A stretch of 64,000 bases of DNA from Paenibacillus dendritiformis. Lineage in GTDB: Bacteria > Bacillota > Bacilli > Paenibacillales > Paenibacillaceae. Shown piece after piece: positions 59,859 through 64,000 of this stretch. A program made the position numbers and the translations under genes. Numbering within the stretch: position 1 is the stretch's first letter; every line of letters starts with the position of its first letter. The notes below the pieces were generated by a model, which had not been told where the DNA came from, did not search any database, and saw only the letters and a list, made by a program, of their open reading frames with translations. The stretch lies in NCBI RefSeq assembly GCF_945605565.1, contig NZ_OX216966.1, positions 4,146,001 to 4,210,000 of the forward strand. Reading direction: 5' to 3'.

Positions 59859-61151
59859 TCATAGCTCCACAAGTCGTCTCTGGTACTTCTGGATATCGCC
59901 CGCCCCCATGAAGACGAGCACCGAATCCTCATAGGAACCCAGTTGACCGATGGAGCTCTCGGACAGAAGCTGCGCATGCGGAATCCGATCACGCAGATTT
60001 TCAATCGACACGCTTCCGGCCCGCTCGCGCGCAGAGCCGAAAATCGGACAGAGGAACACATCGTCCGCGGCGATCAGCGATGCGGCAAAGTCATCGATCA
60101 ACCGTTCCAGGCGGGTGAAGGTATGCGGCTGGAACACGCTGACGATGCGCCGATCCGGATATTTGCTGCGGGCCGCATCCAGCGTCGCCCGAATCTCGGA
60201 TGGATGGTGAGCATAATCATCAATCACGATATTGCTCTTCCATCCCGTTTCCGTGAAGCGCCGCTTCACACCGCCAAAGGAAGAGACGCGCTGCCGGATC
60301 GCCGCCATATCCAGCCCGAGCACGAGCCCGACGCCGATGACAGCGAGCGTATTCAGCACATTATGGCGCCCATAGACCGGGATCGTGAACCGATCCAGCT
60401 TGGCCCCCTGCCAGATAACATCGAAGCTGACGCCTTCGGCATGCACGGAGATGGAATCAGCCCTCAATTCATTATGATCCCCGAACCCGTAATAGAGGAT
60501 AGGCTTCGCGGACTGAAGCAAGCGCACCTGCTCGTCATCTCCGCAAGCGACGATCTGCTTGCCGACGGTAGCGGTCATCTGCTCGAAGGCATGTCTCACA
60601 TCGTCTACCCCCCGGAAGTAATCCGGATGATCAAAATCAATATTCGTAATTATGGCGATATCCGGCTGATAGGCCAGGAAATGCCGCTTATATTCACAGC
60701 TCTCGAAGACGAAAAATCTGGCATCAGCCGTGCCGGATCCCGTCCCGTCTCCAATCAGACTGCAGGTCGGCCAGGAGGATCCGAGCGCATGCACCAGCAT
60801 CCCCGTCGTCGTGGTCTTGCCATGCGATCCGGTGATCGCGATGCTCGTATAGTCCTTCATCCAAGCCGCCAGAAAATGATGGTACCGCTGGATGGTCATC
60901 CCCTGTCTCCGGCATTGCTCCAAGCTCGAATGCGCATCATCGAAAGCATTCGATGCAATTACGGTCATATCGTTCGCCAACGGCGCCTCACCGAAAGCGT
61001 ATATTGGGATATTCCGTGCCTCCAAAGGGGTCTGTGTAAAAATCGCCTCCTCGACATCTTCCCCTTGAACCCGATGTCCGAGATCATGCAGCAATTGTGC
61101 TAACGCACTCATTCCGCTTCCTTTTATCCCAATAAAATGATAGCTGCCCAT
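59859..61151 (-). CDS. murC: UDP-N-acetylmuramate--L-alanine ligase
   Basis: 430 residues, like Bacillus MurC. YHFIGIKGSGMSALAQLLHDLGH (UDP-binding N-domain), ATP loop AITGSHGKTTTTGML near 105, NIDFDHPDYF, VYGRHNVLNTLAVIG, and VIDDYAHHPSEIRATLDAAR. Adds L-Ala to UDP-MurNAc in the cytoplasm. ATG 61151 is five bases after GGGAGG; an upstream in-frame start would add a non-conserved tail. Single gene. Confidence 0.96.
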   Translation of the reverse strand: MGSYHFIGIKGSGMSALAQLLHDLGHRVQGEDVEEAIFTQTPLEARNIPIYAFGEAPLANDMTVIASNAFDDAHSSLEQCRRQGMTIQRYHHFLAAWMKDYTSIAITGSHGKTTTTGMLVHALGSSWPTCSLIGDGTGSGTADARFFVFESCEYKRHFLAYQPDIAIITNIDFDHPDYFRGVDDVRHAFEQMTATVGKQIVACGDDEQVRLLQSAKPILYYGFGDHNELRADSISVHAEGVSFDVIWQGAKLDRFTIPVYGRHNVLNTLAVIGVGLVLGLDMAAIRQRVSSFGGVKRRFTETGWKSNIVIDDYAHHPSEIRATLDAARSKYPDRRIVSVFQPHTFTRLERLIDDFAASLIAADDVFLCPIFGSARERAGSVSIENLRDRIPHAQLLSESSIGQLGSYEDSVLVFMGAGDIQKYQRRLVEL

Positions 61152-61295
61152 TGTGACCTCCCTGTAACCATTACACGATGTTGTACAGTATATGTATTTA
61201 TCCAAAATATGCGCTTGCCTACGTGTGCGCATACAGACATTATACGTAATTGCGCTCCCGTTTCCAATGTATTCCCTTCATTTGCCATTCATATG

Positions 61296-61323
61296 CAAAA
61301 AAACACCGGCATAATGCCGGTGC
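61296..61323 (-). terminator. Terminator of the secreted protein gene
   Basis: Minus strand CACCGGCAT-T-ATGCCGGTG then TTTTTTT. Confidence 0.92.
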
Positions 61324-61344
61324 TCGCGGTAGCTGATCTAACAA

Positions 61345-62154
61345 TTATTTTTTATTCTTTTTTACTTGCGCCGAAATGATCGTTTCCGCGATGGCCATCA
61401 TCTCTTCTTTGCTGACGGAGCCGCTTCCGAATGAATTGATCCGGAACTTGACGGTGCCGTCGCCGCTGTTCCATTCCAGACGATCGGCTCCGTTTTTCCT
61501 ACCGTCATACGTCACATATACCGCTTCGGTCCCGCCGATTTCGAGCTTTTCCCGGCTTACTCCCTTCTCCGGCAATTGGGTAACCCCTTCATGAAGCTCT
61601 TCGTTATATTCCGCGATAATCGAGATATAGTTTTTTCCCTTTTCGTAGGTCAGTGCAGAGCGATTGGACGCATCCCAATTCAGCTCCTTGAAATAATAGA
61701 TTTCTCCCTTTTCTGCCGCCTCCTTCTTCAGTTGTTTCTGAAGCTGCTTGTACTCCTTGCTGAACAATTGAGGATGTTGAGAATGAACCGTCCCGAACTT
61801 GAACCGGTAGCCGTCCGGCAGAGCGTCGGGTTCCGGGATAGCCGGGCCATTGTATTGGGCTTGCTTCCTCGTAAATTCTTTGTAGGTCTTTAGCTTATAC
61901 ACGCCTTCATAAAACAAGACCAGTCCGTCGGCAGGATCATAGAGTGCCAGCAATTGTTCCGACTTTTTGTTCTTCTTCATCCAATTGAGCGCTTCATCCA
62001 CCGTTTCCCATTTGGCTTTCTTCACGGCAGGCGCTTCCATCTTGTTCGCTGCGGCCGACGCCGCTGCGGGAGCCGCGGCTGTCACTCCGGATGAGAGTGC
62101 TCCTAGCAGCATCAAACCTGAGATCGCGGCAGCAATGTTTTTCTTAGTTAACAT
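61345..62154 (-). CDS. Secreted protein, unknown
   Basis: 269 residues. Signal peptide MLTKKNIAAAISGLMLLGALSSGVTAAAP (cleavage near 28). The C-terminal part, GGTEAVYVTYDGRKNGADRLEWNSGDGTVKFRINSFGSGSVSKEEMMAIAETI, resembles the DUF4367-type domain found at the outer end of anti-sigma factors. Downstream of an ECF sigma / anti-sigma pair whose extracellular part is similar, so it may be a regulon member or a decoy. RBS AAGGAG upstream. Confidence 0.8.
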   Translation of the reverse strand: MLTKKNIAAAISGLMLLGALSSGVTAAAPAAASAAANKMEAPAVKKAKWETVDEALNWMKKNKKSEQLLALYDPADGLVLFYEGVYKLKTYKEFTRKQAQYNGPAIPEPDALPDGYRFKFGTVHSQHPQLFSKEYKQLQKQLKKEAAEKGEIYYFKELNWDASNRSALTYEKGKNYISIIAEYNEELHEGVTQLPEKGVSREKLEIGGTEAVYVTYDGRKNGADRLEWNSGDGTVKFRINSFGSGSVSKEEMMAIAETIISAQVKKNKK

Positions 62155-62235
62155 TCCTTAATCTCCTTTCGGGCATTGCCCTTTCGAATTCGCTCATCAG
62201 TATAACCAATCTGGCTGCGCAAAAGGGACATTGAC

Positions 62236-62262
62236 AAGAAAAAGGCCCGCGATTACGGCCTT
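62236..62262 (-). terminator. Terminator of the sigma/anti-sigma operon
   Basis: Minus strand AAGGCC, GTAATCGCG, GGCCTT then TTTC. Confidence 0.8.
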
Positions 62263-62277
62263 CTTGAAGGGGAGGGA

Positions 62278-63330
62278 TTATGGCTTGATGACGAGCGCTT
62301 CCAGCGCCTGCACGAATTCTTTTTTGGACAGCTTGCTCTCTTTATTCTCTATAAGCGTATAGGTGTACTTGCTCTTTTCGTCATACCAGAGCGCCATGTA
62401 GTTCAGGCGGGATTTCTTTGATTTGGATTCATCATGGAAAAGTATCTCTTGGCCGTTAAGCTCAATTATGTCGACTTTCGTTCCGTCAGTAGGGTAGGTT
62501 TGCACCTTCCCAGTACTTGATAATTTGCTGACATTAAGCCGCAACGAGCTTTGTCCGTCGCCATAGAGCACGCTGAGGGTTCCTTCTTCCCCAACAATCC
62601 AAGGCATCTTCTTCGTAAAAATTTTCTGATTGCCCTTTGCCTTTTTGGCTTCCTGTTCGAACTCTTCGGCCAGCTTCATCCGTTCCGCGAAGTTCTCGTG
62701 GACATCCTTGCCAAACATGAAATCGGGGTTCAGAATTCCTTCTTCAAAGACAAGGGTATCCGTCAGCCGCTCCGGAATAACCGGTCGCGTTTTCTTCTCC
62801 TCGGTTACGCGCGAGATATATTGGCCGTAATCTGTATATTTCAGCGGCTTATACGCAAATTTGGCTTTGCCCGACGTATCCAGCGTATTTATAACGTCAT
62901 CGTCCATATAATAAGCGATAATTTCCCCGGGACGAAGCTGCTCCTTCAGTTTCTCTATTTGCGGCTCGTACTTCTCAAGCTGCCTTGACAGCTTGTTTTG
63001 ATAGTATTGATATTTACGGTTCCTCTTTGCCTCGTCTTCGTACGACTTTGTTTGAATCAGCACTCTTCCTTTTTCATTAGTGATCTGAAAATATCGGGTT
63101 GCGGCAAAGCCGGTAAGTGAGGTCAATGCCACGATAATGCCCGTCACGATTATGAATGTCCTGCGGGTCATCCGGCGGGCTCCACTTCCCTTGGCATGGC
63201 TCTCCTTATGTATCCGGTAGACCCGTTCCATTACCTGCTCGCGCACATTGAAGGAAGAAGCGGCCGGATCCGGCTTCAGGCAACTGGCTATCTTCTTCTC
63301 ATCTGCAAGGCCGCCGCGGCATTGACGCAT
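62278..63330 (-). CDS. Putative anti-sigma factor, single-pass membrane protein
   Basis: 350 residues. A short cytoplasmic N-terminus (about 1-52, with Cys-containing MRQCRGG), one membrane span (TFIIVTGIIVALTSLTGFAATRYF, about 55-78), and a 270-residue outside domain ending LNYMALWYDEKSKYTYTLIENKESKLSKKEFVQALEALV, DUF4367-like. It overlaps the ECF sigma gene by 43 nt. RBS GAGGTGAGC before ATG 63330. No zinc-binding HxxxCxxC seen, so it would be a non-ZAS anti-sigma factor. Confidence 0.8.
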   Translation of the reverse strand: MRQCRGGLADEKKIASCLKPDPAASSFNVREQVMERVYRIHKESHAKGSGARRMTRRTFIIVTGIIVALTSLTGFAATRYFQITNEKGRVLIQTKSYEDEAKRNRKYQYYQNKLSRQLEKYEPQIEKLKEQLRPGEIIAYYMDDDVINTLDTSGKAKFAYKPLKYTDYGQYISRVTEEKKTRPVIPERLTDTLVFEEGILNPDFMFGKDVHENFAERMKLAEEFEQEAKKAKGNQKIFTKKMPWIVGEEGTLSVLYGDGQSSLRLNVSKLSSTGKVQTYPTDGTKVDIIELNGQEILFHDESKSKKSRLNYMALWYDEKSKYTYTLIENKESKLSKKEFVQALEALVIKP

Positions 63331-63872
63331 GTCTCGCTCACCTCGCTTTTACCCATTACGCTCTTTAACTTCTGTCTGACCCTTCCAAATCTCTTTTTCA
63401 CGGCTTCCTTGTTCTTATTCATGATGGCCCCAATCTCTTCGAACGACTTCTCCTCGAAGACGCGCAGCACGACCAGACTGCGCTCCTCGCCCGACAAGGA
63501 GAGCCAGGCCGATGCCAGCGGCTCGTCGAACAGTTCGTCCGTCATCGCCTGTTCTGCGCTCGGCGCCAGGTCATCCTGGCGGAAGAACCACATGATCTTG
63601 TGCTGAAGCTGGCGGCGCCGCAGCAGATTGAGACAGTGGTGATACGCGAGTTTATACAACCAGGAAGAGAAGCTGGCCAGCGGTTGGTACAGATGGATTT
63701 TCTCATACGCCTTGACCAGCACCTCCTGCACCGCATCCTCCGCTTCCTGCCGGTTCCCGAGCAAGCGGGTGCAATACCGGTAGAGCGGCTCCTGGAACCT
63801 CTCTACAATGCAGGCATACTCATGCACGTTCCCGGCCTGAACTTGAATGACCTTCTCTTCGATGCCGTCCAC
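63288..63872 (-). CDS. ECF sigma-70 family RNA polymerase sigma factor
   Basis: 194 residues. Region 2: YRYCTRLLGNRQEAEDAVQEVLVKAYEKIHLYQPLASFSSWLYKLAYHHCLNLLRR; region 4: LSGEERSLVVLRVFEEKSFEEIGAIMNKNKEAVKKRFGRVRQKL. Starts with GTG, eight bases after GGAGGG. Operon with the overlapping anti-sigma gene; the 128 bp upstream to the window edge should hold its promoter, but I see no convincing ECF-type sequence. Confidence 0.94.
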   Translation of the reverse strand: MDGIEEKVIQVQAGNVHEYACIVERFQEPLYRYCTRLLGNRQEAEDAVQEVLVKAYEKIHLYQPLASFSSWLYKLAYHHCLNLLRRRQLQHKIMWFFRQDDLAPSAEQAMTDELFDEPLASAWLSLSGEERSLVVLRVFEEKSFEEIGAIMNKNKEAVKKRFGRVRQKLKSVMGKSEVSETCVNAAAALQMRRR

Positions 63873-64000
63873 AAATTAGACCCTCCTCTCTACCTTGCTA
63901 TAACACTTCAGCGAAGGAAAAAGGGACATATCCTGGCCAATTATTTTCCGGGCTTCATTCGGCGAGAGATTCACGCTGGAGAAAGCCGGACAGGAACCTC

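Overview
The window looks like chromosomal DNA of a Paenibacillus-type Firmicute. The G+C content is roughly mid-50s percent, ribosome binding sites are strong AGGAGG-like, and the gene set is typical of spore-forming Bacillales: AbrB-family regulator, MprF, LplB/LplC-type sugar importer with a large AraC sensor, bacterial NO synthase, CtaG, MurC and VanRS-like kinase. Most genes lie on the minus strand. I see no rRNA, tRNA, CRISPR array or prophage, and only one lone tyrosine recombinase.

Layout. 0-3.5 kb: L25/Ctc (cut by the left edge), a small membrane protein with YbjQ, then a MocR regulator divergent from a LysE exporter. 3.6-7.1 kb: a sugar-binding lipoprotein divergent from a GH29 fucosidase. 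7.1-9.7 kb: WYL regulator, AlkZ-related protein and a toroid protein in one operon, divergent from nitric oxide synthase (10.1-11.2 kb). 11.4-16.4 kb: two PhnB-like proteins, an AbrB-type regulator, small proteins, a secreted protein and a frameshifted metallopeptidase. 16.5-21.4 kb: LrgAB, MprF and a tyrosine recombinase. 21.6-27.3 kb: SodC-like lipoprotein, a PAP2/methyltransferase/DedA lipid operon, a phosphotransferase and DUF2243/CtaG. 27.4-31.9 kb: a repair-like operon (DnaE, DUF72, uracil-DNA glycosylase). 32-36 kb: HD hydrolase, lipoprotein, oxidoreductase, serine hydrolase and TPR protein. 36-36.7 kb: two inverted arrays of a 48-bp repeat. 36.8-42.9 kb: AraC sensor and sugar ABC importer. 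43-47.9 kb: a large methyltransferase, a MocR tail fragment, an SDR, a frameshifted WYL regulator and a DinB-like protein. 48-53.6 kb: MurG paralogue with a VanRS-like two-component system, NUDIX, HisC and a small protein. 53.8-57.3 kb: manganese-type ABC importer. 57.7-64 kb: small proteins, arylamine N-acetyltransferase, an immunity-gene relic, MurC, and an ECF sigma / anti-sigma / secreted protein set.

The most unusual signal is not a gene. Eight copies of a roughly 24-bp AT-rich element (consensus WTADTTWAYRTMATWA) sit in intergenic gaps, all in the same orientation and all just 3' of a minus-strand gene. On the minus strand the best copies contain TTATGTAAACT, the conserved half of the Firmicute chromosome-dimer resolution site dif. 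One copy lies beside the tyrosine recombinase gene, and two copies bracket hisC exactly. Other points of interest are TGACA/TGTCA operators next to two WYL regulators, the paired 48-bp arrays, several freshly broken genes (metallopeptidase, WYL regulator, MocR tail, Imm22-like gene) and a three-domain AbrB-type regulator.
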